Origin: DASQHW01 sp038238245
GTDB lineage: Bacteria; Actinomycetota; Acidimicrobiia; IMCC26256; PALSA-610
DNA: 64,000 nt
Direction of reading: 5' to 3'
NCBI GenBank assembly: GCA_038238245.1
Contig: JBBRXX010000013.1
Coordinates: 1 to 64,000, forward strand
Shown here: piece by piece, positions 52,434 to 61,466 of the stretch
How positions within the stretch are numbered: position 1 is the stretch's first letter
Layout of the letters: each line of letters opens with the position of its first letter
Notes under the pieces: model-generated
The model's input: only the letters and a program-made list of their open reading frames with translations
Told to the model about the DNA's origin: nothing
Database searches by the model: none
Translations under genes and position numbers: made by a program

Positions 52434-53570
52434 GTGGATCTCGACCTTCCGTCCGGCCGCGCCGGCGTCCTGCCGTGCCAGTACCTCGAGCGTGCGATCG
52501 CGGCGCGCGTGATCGACGCGGGGCGGTTCACGATCCCGGAAGAGAACGTGCAACCGGCGAGCCTCGACCTGCGCCTCGGCGAGGTCGCGTATCGCATCCG
52601 GTGCAGCTTCCTCCCCGACCGCCAGACCGTCGAACGCCGCGTCAAGGACTACATCATCGACGAGCTCGACCTCCGCAAGGATGGCGTCGTGCTCGAGACC
52701 AAGCGGCCGTACATCATCCCGTTGAAGGAGCGGCTGGCGCTCCCCGCGGGCGTGCGCGGCAAGGCCAACCCGAAGAGCTCCACCGGCCGCATCGACGTGT
52801 TCACGCGCGTGATCACCGACGAGAGCTACCGCTTCGACGAGATCGCCGACGCGTACGACGGGCAGCTCTACCTGGAGGTCGTGCCGTTGTCGTTCCCGGT
52901 GCGAGTTCGCGAGGATGTCTCGCTCAACCAGCTGCGCCTGTCGGTCGGTCGCGCGCGCCTCGACGACGACGACGTGCGCGCCTTCCACCGCAAGCAGCCC
53001 CTGCTCTTCGACCACGGAAAGCCGGTGTCGAACACCAAGCTCGCGTTGAGCGGCGGCCTGTTCCTCGGGCTCGACCTCCGCGGCGACCAGGACGGCCGGG
53101 TCGGCTACCGGGCCCGGGACAACGCGCCGTTGCTCGACGTGTACAAGAGCGCGGACGTGCCCGTCGATCCCGAGTCGTTCTGGGAGTCGGTGAAGCGGGA
53201 GGACGGTGACCGCGTCGTGCTCACGCCCCAACGCTTCTATCTGCTGATGAGCAACGAAGCGGTGTCGATCCCGCCGACGCTCGCGTCGGAGATGACGGCC
53301 TACGACCCCACGAGCGGCGAGCTGCGCACCCACTACGCAGGCTTCTTCGACCCCGGCTTCGGTTTCGACCCCGGCGGGGAGTTCACGGGGTCACGCGCCG
53401 CGCTGGAAGTGCGCGCCCACGACGTGCCGTTCATGATCGAGCACGGGCAACGGGTCTGCAAGCTCACGTTCGAGCACATGCTCGAAGCGCCGGACCGCCT
53501 CTACGGCCAGGGCATCGGCTCCAACTATCAACGGCAGGACGAAACGCTGAGCAAGCACTTCGCCCGCTGA
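52434..53570 (+). CDS. dcd: dCTP deaminase, long two-domain form
   Basis: A 378-residue protein with two halves of the dUTPase/dCTP deaminase fold. The first half carries GVLPCQYLERAI, NVQPASLDLRLGEVAYRIR and KANPKSSTGRIDVFTRVI (nucleotide-binding SSxGR motif). The second half has RFYLLMSNEAVSIPP, GFFDPGFGFDPGG and AHDVPFMIEHGQRVCKLTFE. Such roughly 370-residue proteins, annotated as 2'-deoxycytidine 5'-triphosphate deaminase, make dUTP from dCTP. GTG 52434 is the best start; a longer frame upstream is Arg/Gly-rich and not protein-like. It lies divergent from the hydrolase at 52191. Confidence 0.85.
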   Translation: MDLDLPSGRAGVLPCQYLERAIAARVIDAGRFTIPEENVQPASLDLRLGEVAYRIRCSFLPDRQTVERRVKDYIIDELDLRKDGVVLETKRPYIIPLKERLALPAGVRGKANPKSSTGRIDVFTRVITDESYRFDEIADAYDGQLYLEVVPLSFPVRVREDVSLNQLRLSVGRARLDDDDVRAFHRKQPLLFDHGKPVSNTKLALSGGLFLGLDLRGDQDGRVGYRARDNAPLLDVYKSADVPVDPESFWESVKREDGDRVVLTPQRFYLLMSNEAVSIPPTLASEMTAYDPTSGELRTHYAGFFDPGFGFDPGGEFTGSRAALEVRAHDVPFMIEHGQRVCKLTFEHMLEAPDRLYGQGIGSNYQRQDETLSKHFAR

Positions 53571-53584
53571 CCGGCGCCGGCGGC

Positions 53585-53995
53585 TCAGGACGGGATGACG
53601 CCGATCGCCTGCAGCAACGGAACCTGGTCGACGACGTTCCAGTGCTCGACCACCTGGCCGTCGCGGTACCGCACGATGTCCATCACGTTCACGTCGAATT
53701 CCTTGCCGGTGCCGGGAATGCCCATCAGCTCGCCGACGTGTGTGCCGTGAAAGGTCTTGTACGTCACGACCTTGTCACCGTCGAGCAGCATGTCGTGGAT
53801 CTCGGCACGGAAGTCGGGGCACGCGGCGTGGAACATGGCGAACATCGCCTTCACGCCGTCCTTCGTCGGCGGAAAGGGCGGCATCGTCGAGTGGTTGACG
53901 AAGTCGTCGGCGAGCAGCTCGTCGGCGACGTCGACCTTGCCGTCGGTCTGGTATTCGTCGACGAACCGTCGTTGCAGCGCTTTGAGGTCGTTCAT
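53585..53995 (-). CDS. SnoaL-like ester-cyclase family protein
   Basis: A 136-residue small alpha+beta barrel protein of the NTF2-like/SnoaL group. The pattern runs LQRRFVDEYQTDGKVDVADE, LLADDFVNH (about residues 28-36), HDMLLDGDKVVTYKTFHGTH and GQVVEHWNVVDQVPLLQAIG. In the family the fold binds a hydrophobic ligand, sometimes as a cyclase in polyketide synthesis and often with unknown role. ATG 53995 is used. It is convergent with the dCTP deaminase gene, 15 bp apart. Confidence 0.85.
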   Translation of the reverse strand: MNDLKALQRRFVDEYQTDGKVDVADELLADDFVNHSTMPPFPPTKDGVKAMFAMFHAACPDFRAEIHDMLLDGDKVVTYKTFHGTHVGELMGIPGTGKEFDVNVMDIVRYRDGQVVEHWNVVDQVPLLQAIGVIPS

Positions 53996-54323
53996 ACCGC
54001 GAGATTCGTTGCGCGTCGTCGCGCGGATCACGACGCGTCTCGGCCCCGCCGATGTGGGGGAGGCGGGGCCGAGGCTGGGGTCAGTTCGGGCCGGCACCAC
54101 TGGGGTCATTGGGCTGGGTGAGTGCCGTCCCAACCACAGGGTGCTCCCAAGGGAGACCAGAACGCAAGCGTTTCGCTGCGCAACGCGCCGAGCGCGCGCA
54201 CCAAACGGCCGGCGGACACCGTACGCGTCCGTCCGGGGAGACAGTGAGTGTCGCGTCCGTCCCGAACGACCGGGTCGCGGCCTCCTCGAGAGCGCGTCGT
54301 GCACGGCCCGTACGATCGCCCCC
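53996..54323. other. Intergenic region between divergent genes
   Basis: These 328 bp separate the divergent SnoaL-like and PIG-L genes. They contain a 12-bp perfect hairpin (54039-54050 with 54062-54073) near the SnoaL-like start, and a shorter AACGC/GCGTT hairpin near 54160. Both promoters should lie here, but I could not identify -10/-35 boxes. No gene is supported. Confidence 0.5.
54039..54073. repeat. 12-bp GC-rich palindrome in a divergent promoter region
   Basis: CTCGGCCCCGCC (54039-54050) pairs perfectly with 54062-54073 around an 11-base loop. It sits 44 bp upstream of the start of the SnoaL-like gene, where a terminator is not expected, so it might be an operator or leader structure. 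Confidence 0.45.
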
Positions 54324-55115
54324 ATGCAACCGGAGAGACCCCTGATGCTCGTGGTCGTCGCGCATCCCGATGACGAGACGTTCGGCTTGGGATCGGTGAT
54401 CGCCAACGCGGCCGCGCGCGGCGTGCGGGTCGTGGTGTGTTGCGCGACGCGCGGCGAAGCGGGCGAGGACACGAGTGGCACGACGAGCGGACCCGCCGAG
54501 CTCGCGGTTGTACGGGAAGGCGAGTTGCGCGCGGCGGCCAAGGTGCTCGGCGCCGACGAGGTCGTCCTGCTCGACTTCGCCGACTCCGGGATGAACGGCG
54601 CCATGCCGCCGAAGGCGCTCGCCGCGGTGGATCTCGAGGAGGTCATCACGCCGATCGCGTCGCTGATCGAGGAACGGCGACCCGACGTCGTGGTCACGCT
54701 CGACCCCGATGCGGTCAACGACCATCGCGATCACATGCGGATCGGTGAGGCGGCCACGGTCGCGTTCGGCCGTGCCGCGCAACCGTCGGTGCGGCTGTAT
54801 CACTGGACGTTGGCGCGGCCGATGATGGATCAGTGGCTCGCGGCGATGAAGGCGCAGGGCCTCCTGGAGGAGTACGTCGACATGGAGCTCGGTCGCCCCG
54901 AGGTCGAGATCACCACCGTGGTCGACGTCGCGCACGTCATGGAGACGCGGCGCGCGGCGATCGCCGAGCATCGCACCCAGCTCTCGCCGTTCACCGGTGT
55001 TTCACCCGAGCTGGAACGCACGATTCTCTCGGTCGACTTCTTCATGCGCGCGGTCCCGGCGTGGGATGGCGGCCCGCAAGAAACCGATCTCTTCGACGAC
55101 GACGCGTTGCGTTAG
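54324..55115 (+). CDS. PIG-L family deacetylase
   Basis: A 263-residue zinc-dependent de-N-acetylase of the LmbE/MshB type. The zinc site is given by VVVAHPDDETFGLGS (HPDDE, about residues 14-18) and VNDHRDHMRIGEA (HRDH, about 130-133). Actinobacteria use such enzymes in mycothiol synthesis (MshB), mycothiol conjugate cleavage (Mca) and sugar metabolism; this one cannot be assigned between them by eye. It ends in an acidic tail and overlaps the convergent gene end by 4 bp. Confidence 0.88.
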   Translation: MQPERPLMLVVVAHPDDETFGLGSVIANAAARGVRVVVCCATRGEAGEDTSGTTSGPAELAVVREGELRAAAKVLGADEVVLLDFADSGMNGAMPPKALAAVDLEEVITPIASLIEERRPDVVVTLDPDAVNDHRDHMRIGEAATVAFGRAAQPSVRLYHWTLARPMMDQWLAAMKAQGLLEEYVDMELGRPEVEITTVVDVAHVMETRRAAIAEHRTQLSPFTGVSPELERTILSVDFFMRAVPAWDGGPQETDLFDDDALR

Positions 55116-55741
55116 CCGATGCGGAGGTGGGCCCCGAAGAACTCGAGAAGCCGGCGCCAGGCGTCGGTCGCCGCTTCCTCGTCGTAGGCGTCCGAACCGT
55201 CGCGCATGAACCCGTGCCCGGCGTCGTCGTAGACGACGACCTGCCCCGGATGGTGCTTTTCGACCTCGGCGATGTCGTCGCGGCTGATGTGCTGGTCGTT
55301 GCCGCCGAAGAACATCAGCAGCGGGCAGTACGACTCGCCGAGCATCTGTGCGATGGTCGCTCCGTAGAAGGGTGCGGCGGCGTCGACGTCGACGCCCGAC
55401 ACCGCGGCGAGGTACGCGAACGTGCCGCCCATGCAGAAGCCGGTGATGCCGACGGTGGCGGCACCGAGGTCGCGCACGCGCGCCACGACCTCGACGATGT
55501 CCGAGCGGGCGTCTTCCGGTGTCAGCTGCCGGAAGTGCTGGTCGCCGGCGTCGGGATTGCTACCACCGAAACGCCAGTACAGGTCGGGTGCCACGGCGGC
55601 GTAGCCCTCGCCTGCGAGCCGTTCGCAGACGCGCAGCAATTGTGGCGTGAGGCCCATTCCCTCCATCACGACGACCACGCCGGGCCACGGCGGTGCTGAC
55701 GCAGGTAACGAGCAGAAGTAGGGAACCGCGATCTCGGACAT
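55112..55741 (-). CDS. Dienelactone hydrolase family protein
   Basis: A 209-residue alpha/beta hydrolase with a cysteine nucleophile: TGFCMGGTFAYL (about residue 113). Other landmarks are VVVVMEGMGLTPQL (oxyanion side), MFFGGNDQHISRDD with the Asp, and YDDAGHGFMRD with the His. Dienelactone hydrolases act in the ortho-cleavage pathway of chloroaromatic compounds, but family members take many substrates. Start ATG 55741 (MSEIAVPYF) is preferred; an alternative at 55759 adds six residues. Confidence 0.87.
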   Translation of the reverse strand: MSEIAVPYFCSLPASAPPWPGVVVVMEGMGLTPQLLRVCERLAGEGYAAVAPDLYWRFGGSNPDAGDQHFRQLTPEDARSDIVEVVARVRDLGAATVGITGFCMGGTFAYLAAVSGVDVDAAAPFYGATIAQMLGESYCPLLMFFGGNDQHISRDDIAEVEKHHPGQVVVYDDAGHGFMRDGSDAYDEEAATDAWRRLLEFFGAHLRIG

Positions 55742-55809
55742 GAGGAGGACCGTACCCATTTCGCGGCGGATGCGCCGTCAGCGATGGGTTTCGGCGCGGT
55801 CCGTTCCGC

Positions 55810-56802
55810 TCAGCGCGGCGCGTCGCCGCGGCGATATGCCGCGGTGACCTCGTCGAGTCGAGCGGTGAGGTCGGGGTCGAGCCGAACGTCGACCGCGGCG
55901 AGCGTCGCGTCGAGTTGCTCAGGGCGGCTCGCGCCGACGATCGGCGACGTGATCGCCGGATGCTGCAGCACCCACGCCACCGCGAGCGTGGGCAGCGGCA
56001 TGCCGGCGTCGCCCGCGAGCTTCACGAGCTCGTCCACCGTGTCGAACACGTTCTCGTGCCAGTACCGGTCCTGGTAGGTGCGCGCGGCATTGCCCAGGGC
56101 GAAGCGGGTCCCCTCCTCCGGCTCCTTGGACCGGTCGTGTTTCCCCGAGAGCATCCCGCCGGCGATCGGGTTGTAGGGGATCACGCCGATCTGCTCGTCC
56201 AGGCACAACGGCAACAGCTCACGTTCGAACTCCCGGAACAGCAGGTTGTAGCGCGGTTGCACGGAGTCGAAGCGGGCGAGGCCGCGTGTCTCGCTCCGGC
56301 CCAGGGCGCGGGCGAGCCGGTACGCGAGGAAGTTCGAGCAGCCGACGTAGCGCACCTTTCCGACCCGGACGAGGTGGTCGAGCGCCTCGAGCGACTCGTC
56401 GAGCGGCACGCCCGGGTCGTCGAAGTGCAGCTGGTAGAGGTCGACGAAGTCGGTCTGCAGCCGGCGCAACGACGCGTCGATCGCGTCCATGATGTGCCGA
56501 CGGCTGTTCCCCATGTCCCACGGCCGGCGCCCCATCGGCCCGAAGCACTTCGTCGCGACCACGTACTGATCGCGCTTGCCGGCGAGCCAGCGGCCGACGA
56601 TCTCCTCGGTTCGGCCGGCGGTGCGGTGGTCGCCGCCGAGCGGATAGACGTCCGCGGTGTCGAGGAACGTCACACCCTTGTCGGTCGCGTGATCGAGAAT
56701 CGCCCGCGAGCCGTCCTCGTCGACTTGCAAGCCGAACGTCATCGTGCCGAGACAGATGCGCGACACCTGGAGGCCGGTCCGGCCGAGTCGAACGTGCTGC
56801 AT
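55810..56802 (-). CDS. Aldo/keto reductase
   Basis: A 330-residue NADPH-dependent (beta/alpha)8 reductase. The active-site Tyr is in LDTADVYPLGG, the Lys in VVATKCFGP, and the His in LYQLHFDDP. The C-terminal IVGASRPEQLDATLAA forms the cofactor loop. Related AKRs reduce aldehydes, ketones and sugars. The start at 56802 lies 1 bp after the EcfT stop (56804), so it is in the same transcript as the ECF transporter, perhaps processing its substrate; this is inference. Confidence 0.88.
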   Translation of the reverse strand: MQHVRLGRTGLQVSRICLGTMTFGLQVDEDGSRAILDHATDKGVTFLDTADVYPLGGDHRTAGRTEEIVGRWLAGKRDQYVVATKCFGPMGRRPWDMGNSRRHIMDAIDASLRRLQTDFVDLYQLHFDDPGVPLDESLEALDHLVRVGKVRYVGCSNFLAYRLARALGRSETRGLARFDSVQPRYNLLFREFERELLPLCLDEQIGVIPYNPIAGGMLSGKHDRSKEPEEGTRFALGNAARTYQDRYWHENVFDTVDELVKLAGDAGMPLPTLAVAWVLQHPAITSPIVGASRPEQLDATLAAVDVRLDPDLTARLDEVTAAYRRGDAPR

Positions 56803-56803
56803 G

Positions 56804-57679
56804 TCAGAGATGTAGCACCACGAGGCTGACGACGCACAGCGCGGCGGCCGCGACCAGCACGAACACGTCGAGGACACCCGGCCCGCGCCGGGCGGCTGAC
56901 ACGCTCCCGCCGAGCCCGCCCCGCGCGATCATCGCCTCGGCCAGGTCACGGGCGCGCCGGATCGACGTCACGATCGCGGTGGCGAGGAGGTCGTGCGTCT
57001 CCGCGATCAACTCCTTCACCGTCTTGTCGGGCTTCTCGCGTACGCCGGCGGTTTCGTGCACGCGCAGGCGGCGAGCCGCGCTCAGCATCCTGATCTCGTC
57101 GATCAGCAGGGGAAGGCAGCGGATCGCGAGCGCGATCGCGATCACCCATTCGTCGACGGGGAGCCGCACCCAGCGCAAGGGTCGGAACAACGTGCGCAGC
57201 GCGGGCGCGACGTCACCGAGCGGCGTGGTCCATCCGATGAGCGCGCCGGAGACCATGAGCACGATCGCCAGCACCGTGAACCGCGTCCATTCCTCGAGGC
57301 CGCCGAGGCTGAGGTCGACGGGCCCGACCTGCACGATCGGATGGACGCCCGACCACAGGTTGAGCCCGGCGCCGATCAGCAGCGCGTAATAGAACCAGCG
57401 CGGGAGCCGCGGGAACGCGCCGAGCGGGATGCGGCCGCACAGCAACCCGAGCACGACCACGCCCCCGGCCACGGCCAGCATCGGCCAGGTGGGGGAGATC
57501 GAAACCATCAGGGCGAGGGCCGCCGCGACCAGCAACTTCGTGCCGGCCCAGAGGTGATGCACGACCGAGTCGCGCGGCACGAGGCGCAAGAACGTCAACT
57601 CGGTGTCGCGCCGTGGCCGCTTGCGTGGCTTCGCTTCTGCGGACACCGCGGCCGACCCGCTCACCGAGGCGTCGCTCAT
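56804..57679 (-). CDS. ecfT: Energy-coupling factor transporter transmembrane protein EcfT
   Basis: A 291-residue membrane protein. About five helices cover residues 45-170, and two Arg-containing cytoplasmic motifs lie at the coupling helices: MLSAARRLRV (about 205) and RRARDLAEAMIARG (about 248), the Ala-Arg-Gly signatures that bind the two ATPases. It forms the energy-coupling module with the S-A-A fusion encoded upstream. A 85-bp gap with two small hairpins separates them. Confidence 0.9.
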   Translation of the reverse strand: MSDASVSGSAAVSAEAKPRKRPRRDTELTFLRLVPRDSVVHHLWAGTKLLVAAALALMVSISPTWPMLAVAGGVVVLGLLCGRIPLGAFPRLPRWFYYALLIGAGLNLWSGVHPIVQVGPVDLSLGGLEEWTRFTVLAIVLMVSGALIGWTTPLGDVAPALRTLFRPLRWVRLPVDEWVIAIALAIRCLPLLIDEIRMLSAARRLRVHETAGVREKPDKTVKELIAETHDLLATAIVTSIRRARDLAEAMIARGGLGGSVSAARRGPGVLDVFVLVAAAALCVVSLVVLHL

Positions 57680-57692
57680 GCTTGTCCGCTCT

Positions 57693-57741
57693 CGGCCCTA
57701 CGGGCCGGGCCGCTCGGGCCCCGCCTCGCTGCTCGGCGGGG
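57693..57741 (-). terminator. Two small hairpins between the ECF fusion gene and ecfT
   Basis: CGGCCC/GGGCCG (57693-57698 with 57702-57707) and CCCCGCC/GGCGGGG (57719-57725 with 57735-57741) stand between the two ECF genes. They could lower expression of ecfT relative to the fusion gene, or protect the end of the upstream message. Confidence 0.35.
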
Positions 57742-57764
57742 TTCCTGCCTCACGCACGCTCGGC

Positions 57765-59801
57765 TCATGCTCGTGCCTCGACGTCGTCGACGTGGTCGTC
57801 GCGGACGATGCGGCCCGCTTCGAGCTCGATCACCCGTTCGAGGAGCGCGTCCGGCAGATCGCGGTCGTGCGACACGACGACGAGCGGGATGCCGAGCTCG
57901 TCCCGCATGCGCACCAGGACGACCTCGAGGTCGGCGCGGCCCTCGAGGTCCAGGCCCGCGAACGGTTCGTCGAGCACGACCGCTCGTGAACGGGCCGCGA
58001 GCACCTCGGCCAAGACGACGCGTCGCATCTGCCCGCCGCTCAGCTCGTCGATGCGGCGCGGCTCGATCGTCTCGTCGAGTCCCACCGCCGCGAGCGCGGC
58101 GCGCGCGTCGCGGTCATCGACGCCCGCGGCAACTTTCACCTCGTCGAGCACGGTCGGGCGCAGGAGCTGGAGCCGGGCGTGCTGGAACGCGACGCCGACC
58201 AGGCCGACGTGCTCGGCGATCGGAGCGAAACCGTCCGGGGATTGGATGCGCGCATCGCCTTCGCTCGGCACGACGAGTCCGCCCATGATCCATGCGAGCG
58301 TGGACTTGCCCGAGCCGTTGTGGCCCACGATCAGCGCCGACTCGCGCTCGCGAATCGTGAGATCGATGCCTTCGAGCGCGCGCTTCGCCCACGGCGTGCC
58401 CCGCGAGTACACGTGGCCCACCCCACGCAGCTCGATGACCGGTGCGCCGAGCGCCGGTCGCGGCCGGGGCGGAAGCCGGTCGTGGGTGCGCGCCGCGGGC
58501 GGTTTCTTGACGATCCGGCCCGCGTCGAGGATGACCGTGCGATCGGCGACGTCGGATTCGTGCGGAAGGTGGGTCACGTGCACGACACCCACGCCGTCGC
58601 GAGCGAGGTCCCGGAGGAGCGCGATCAGACGCGTACGTCCTTCCGCGTCGACCATGGCCGTGGACTCGTCCGACACGAACACACGCGGGTTGCGCACCAA
58701 CGCCGCCGCGATCGCAAGCCGTTGCAGCTCACCGCCCGACAGCGTCGACGTCTCGCGATCGGCGAGCGCCTTGAGGCCGACGCGTGCGAGCGCGGCGCGC
58801 ACGTCGACGTGCGCAGCATCCTGCAATCCCCACACGATGTCGTCGCTCACGCGCACGCCGAGCACCTGCGCCTCCGGCCGTTGGAACACGAGCGCGGTGC
58901 CACCCGGGCGACCGAGGCCGGCCGGTCCCGGACGCTCGACGCGGCCGCTCGCCGGCGGGCGGCGCCCGGCGAGAATGCGCGCGAGGGTGGACTTCCCGGA
59001 GCCGTTGCGTCCTCCGATCGCGACCAGCTCGGACGGGTCCACGCGCAGCGACACGCCGCGCAGCGCGTCGTCGGACGCGCCCGGATAGCGGAACGTCACG
59101 TCCTCCAGGTTCACCGGCAACGGCTGCGGCGACCGCGTGAGGTCGTCCGCGGGCGGCGGTTCGGGCACGGAGGAAGTGAACGCGCTGCGCACGCGGCGCA
59201 AGGCCGGCGTCGCGAGGCCCTGCGCGAGCCAGATCCCCAGCACGATCGGACCGAGCAGTCCGATCGGGATCGTCACCCACCAGTGGCGGACGATCCAGTC
59301 GACCGCGTGATCACCCCAATTGGCGACGCCGTCGAGACCGACGTTGGCGAACAGGTGGAACAGACCGTGCCATCCGTTGCGTATCTGATCGAGGGTGAGC
59401 TTGCGCAGGTTCGAGAACACGAACAGCAGAAGATCTGCGAGCGCGGCGATCGGCGGCCACAACACCGCGACGCCGGTTGCGATCGTGCGCCGCCGGCTCC
59501 AGCCGCGCCGGTCGGCCGCGCCCACGAGCGCGCCGAACGCGGCACACCCCGCGGTCGTGGTGAGCGCCGGAATGCCGATGACCAGGAACCCCACCACGCT
59601 CGCGGCAACTGCGCCCGCAATGACAGCGCGCAAGCGATGACGCGTCGCAACGACCGCCAGTGGCACGACCGCGGCGATCACCAGGACGCTGCCGAACGGC
59701 ACGACATGGCCGACGATGTTCAACGCGAGCGAAAGGTCGGCGAGCACGACCGCCTCGGCCAGCTCACCCGGGCTCAGCCGGCCGGTGCGTCGAGATTCCA
59801 C
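57765..59801 (-). CDS. ECF transporter S component fused to two ABC ATPase domains
   Basis: A 678-residue fusion. The first 220 residues form a membrane domain with about six helices that fits a substrate-binding S component (DUF2232-like; VLADLSLALNIVGHVVPFG). The first ATPase (about 250-460) has Walker A GGRNGSGKST, signature LSGGELQR and Walker B VFVSDEST. The second (about 475-675) has GHNGSGKST, LSGGQMRR and VVLDEPFAGL. The start is uncertain; GTG 59801 lies before the first helix, and upstream sequence is Arg-rich. Together with EcfT this makes a two-gene ECF transporter of unknown vitamin or metal substrate. No riboswitch was seen in the 101 bp upstream. Confidence 0.87.
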   Translation of the reverse strand: MESRRTGRLSPGELAEAVVLADLSLALNIVGHVVPFGSVLVIAAVVPLAVVATRHRLRAVIAGAVAASVVGFLVIGIPALTTTAGCAAFGALVGAADRRGWSRRRTIATGVAVLWPPIAALADLLLFVFSNLRKLTLDQIRNGWHGLFHLFANVGLDGVANWGDHAVDWIVRHWWVTIPIGLLGPIVLGIWLAQGLATPALRRVRSAFTSSVPEPPPADDLTRSPQPLPVNLEDVTFRYPGASDDALRGVSLRVDPSELVAIGGRNGSGKSTLARILAGRRPPASGRVERPGPAGLGRPGGTALVFQRPEAQVLGVRVSDDIVWGLQDAAHVDVRAALARVGLKALADRETSTLSGGELQRLAIAAALVRNPRVFVSDESTAMVDAEGRTRLIALLRDLARDGVGVVHVTHLPHESDVADRTVILDAGRIVKKPPAARTHDRLPPRPRPALGAPVIELRGVGHVYSRGTPWAKRALEGIDLTIRERESALIVGHNGSGKSTLAWIMGGLVVPSEGDARIQSPDGFAPIAEHVGLVGVAFQHARLQLLRPTVLDEVKVAAGVDDRDARAALAAVGLDETIEPRRIDELSGGQMRRVVLAEVLAARSRAVVLDEPFAGLDLEGRADLEVVLVRMRDELGIPLVVVSHDRDLPDALLERVIELEAGRIVRDDHVDDVEARA

Positions 59802-59902
59802 ACTCCAGGTTCGCGTATCGGGGCGGGCGCCTCGTCGCGCACCGCCTACGCCGCCCGACCGGACTGGCTCCGGCCGAGCGGCGAGGGGTGGAAGTTCGGA
59901 GG

Positions 59903-61387
59903 TCAGGCGGGGGGACCTTCTCCGAGCTTCACTGATGCGGCGTGCTGCGTGCCCGACGTGTCGACCCACCCGACGCGCACCTGGTCGCCGGGCTGGTACT
60001 TGGTGAGCGCCAGGTGCAGTCCGTTCTGGTCGGTGATCACCTTCCCGTCGACCGACACGACGACGTCACCGGTCTTGATGCCGGCGCTGCTCGCGGCGCT
60101 GGTGCCTTCGACCCCGATGACCAGGGCGCCGGAGTTCACCGGAGCCACGTTGCCCGGGAGAGTGAGGCTCTGATTGTCGAGGTCGCTCACCTGCACGCCG
60201 AGCAGCGCGCGCTTGGGGCCGATGTGCACCGTGTCGCTGCCGACACCGCTCTGGATCTGCCGGATGACCGTCACCGCGTTGTCGACCCGGATCGCAAAGC
60301 CGACGTTGCTCCCGCTCTGCTGGCGGAACCGGCCGCCCGCGGCGGCGGTGTTCATGCCGATTACCTCGCCGCTCGCGTTGACCAGCGCGCCGCCCGAGTC
60401 GCCGGGCTGGATCGGCGCGTCGATCTGGATCACGTTGTGCAGCGTTTCGGTGGTGCCGCCCACGGGGTCGCCGGCAGTCACGTCCTGCTCCAACGCGGTG
60501 ACCCTGCCGTGCACGACGGCGGGCGTGCCGCCGCGCCCGAGCGCGTTCCCGATCGCGACGACGCGGTCACCGATGTTCACCTTCGACGGGTTACCGACCT
60601 TGATCGTTTGGAGGTTGGAGACACCTTCGATCTGGAGCAGCGCAACGTCGTCGGCCACGTTGTAACCGACCACGTGTGCGGGATGCGTGTCACCGGTGCC
60701 GCCGATGTCGACCTTGATGTCGGTCGAGTCTGCGATCACGTGGTTGTTGGTGAGCACTTCGCCGCTGGCGGAGATCACCATGCCCGTTCCCGCGGCGCGA
60801 CCCTGCGTGGTCGTCGTCGTGATATTCACGATGGCAGGGATGACCTTGCCCGCGATCGCGTTCGCGTCGAACGTGCCGGACGACGCCGAACCGCCCGAGC
60901 CGCCGGGGCTCGTGCCCGGAGTGAACGGCGAGCCGGGGAACGTCGGTGTGGTGACGGCAAGCGGCCGGGAGTCGTGTTGGACCGCAACTGCGACGAGCGC
61001 GCCGATACCCGCCGAAGCAAGGACGAGTGCGACGGCCGCGATCGCGGCAAGCACGCGCTTGGCGGCCGAGGACTGGGTGGCCGGCGCCGGCCAACCCTCC
61101 GGCGGGGGTCCGGAGCCCAAGCCACCGCCGGGCGGCCCCGGGGGCGGGGGACTCGGGGGCCAGCTCGGCGGGGCTTGGGGTGGCCAGGCAGGGGGTTGAG
61201 CCGGCCAGACGTCGGGCGTCGAGGAAACGGGCTGCGTCGGCTCGGGCGACGCCGGCGCGGTGAAATCGGGGGGCACGGTCGAGTCGGCGTCGACCGCCCA
61301 CCAGGGCCGGGCGGGGGAGGGACGCGGCGTGAGCGGCGGCGGATCCTCACCCTGGCCGGCCGTCGGGTCGTGCTCCCAGTCGCTCAT
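59903..61387 (-). CDS. HtrA/DegP-type trypsin-like serine protease with PDZ domain
   Basis: A 494-residue membrane-anchored protease. Residues 1-105 are Pro/Gly-rich and cytoplasmic, one membrane helix follows (about 112-136, VLAAIAAVALVLASAGIGAL), then the protease domain (about 170-375) with catalytic His in TNNHVIAD, Asp in VADDVALLQ and Ser in QPGDSGGAL. The PDZ domain (about 385-485, LGVQVSDLD; TGDVVVSVDGKVI) regulates substrate entry. This is the usual layout of actinobacterial HtrA homologues in envelope stress. It is a separate transcription unit from the ECF genes. Confidence 0.93.
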   Translation of the reverse strand: MSDWEHDPTAGQGEDPPPLTPRPSPARPWWAVDADSTVPPDFTAPASPEPTQPVSSTPDVWPAQPPAWPPQAPPSWPPSPPPPGPPGGGLGSGPPPEGWPAPATQSSAAKRVLAAIAAVALVLASAGIGALVAVAVQHDSRPLAVTTPTFPGSPFTPGTSPGGSGGSASSGTFDANAIAGKVIPAIVNITTTTTQGRAAGTGMVISASGEVLTNNHVIADSTDIKVDIGGTGDTHPAHVVGYNVADDVALLQIEGVSNLQTIKVGNPSKVNIGDRVVAIGNALGRGGTPAVVHGRVTALEQDVTAGDPVGGTTETLHNVIQIDAPIQPGDSGGALVNASGEVIGMNTAAAGGRFRQQSGSNVGFAIRVDNAVTVIRQIQSGVGSDTVHIGPKRALLGVQVSDLDNQSLTLPGNVAPVNSGALVIGVEGTSAASSAGIKTGDVVVSVDGKVITDQNGLHLALTKYQPGDQVRVGWVDTSGTQHAASVKLGEGPPA

Positions 61388-61466
61388 TTGCGTGTCGCCT
61401 CGCTGCCTGTCCGTGCCGGTGGGGGGACCGATCCGTCTCCGACAGTCTGCTCGGCACCCCTGAGCA

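Noticed and set aside
54081..54971. A 296-codon open frame antisense to the PIG-L gene
   Set aside because: Shadow composition; the sense strand has HPDDE and HRDH zinc motifs.
59802..59902. Possible riboswitch before the ECF transporter gene
   Set aside because: Only 101 bp are available and no conserved riboswitch core could be recognised.
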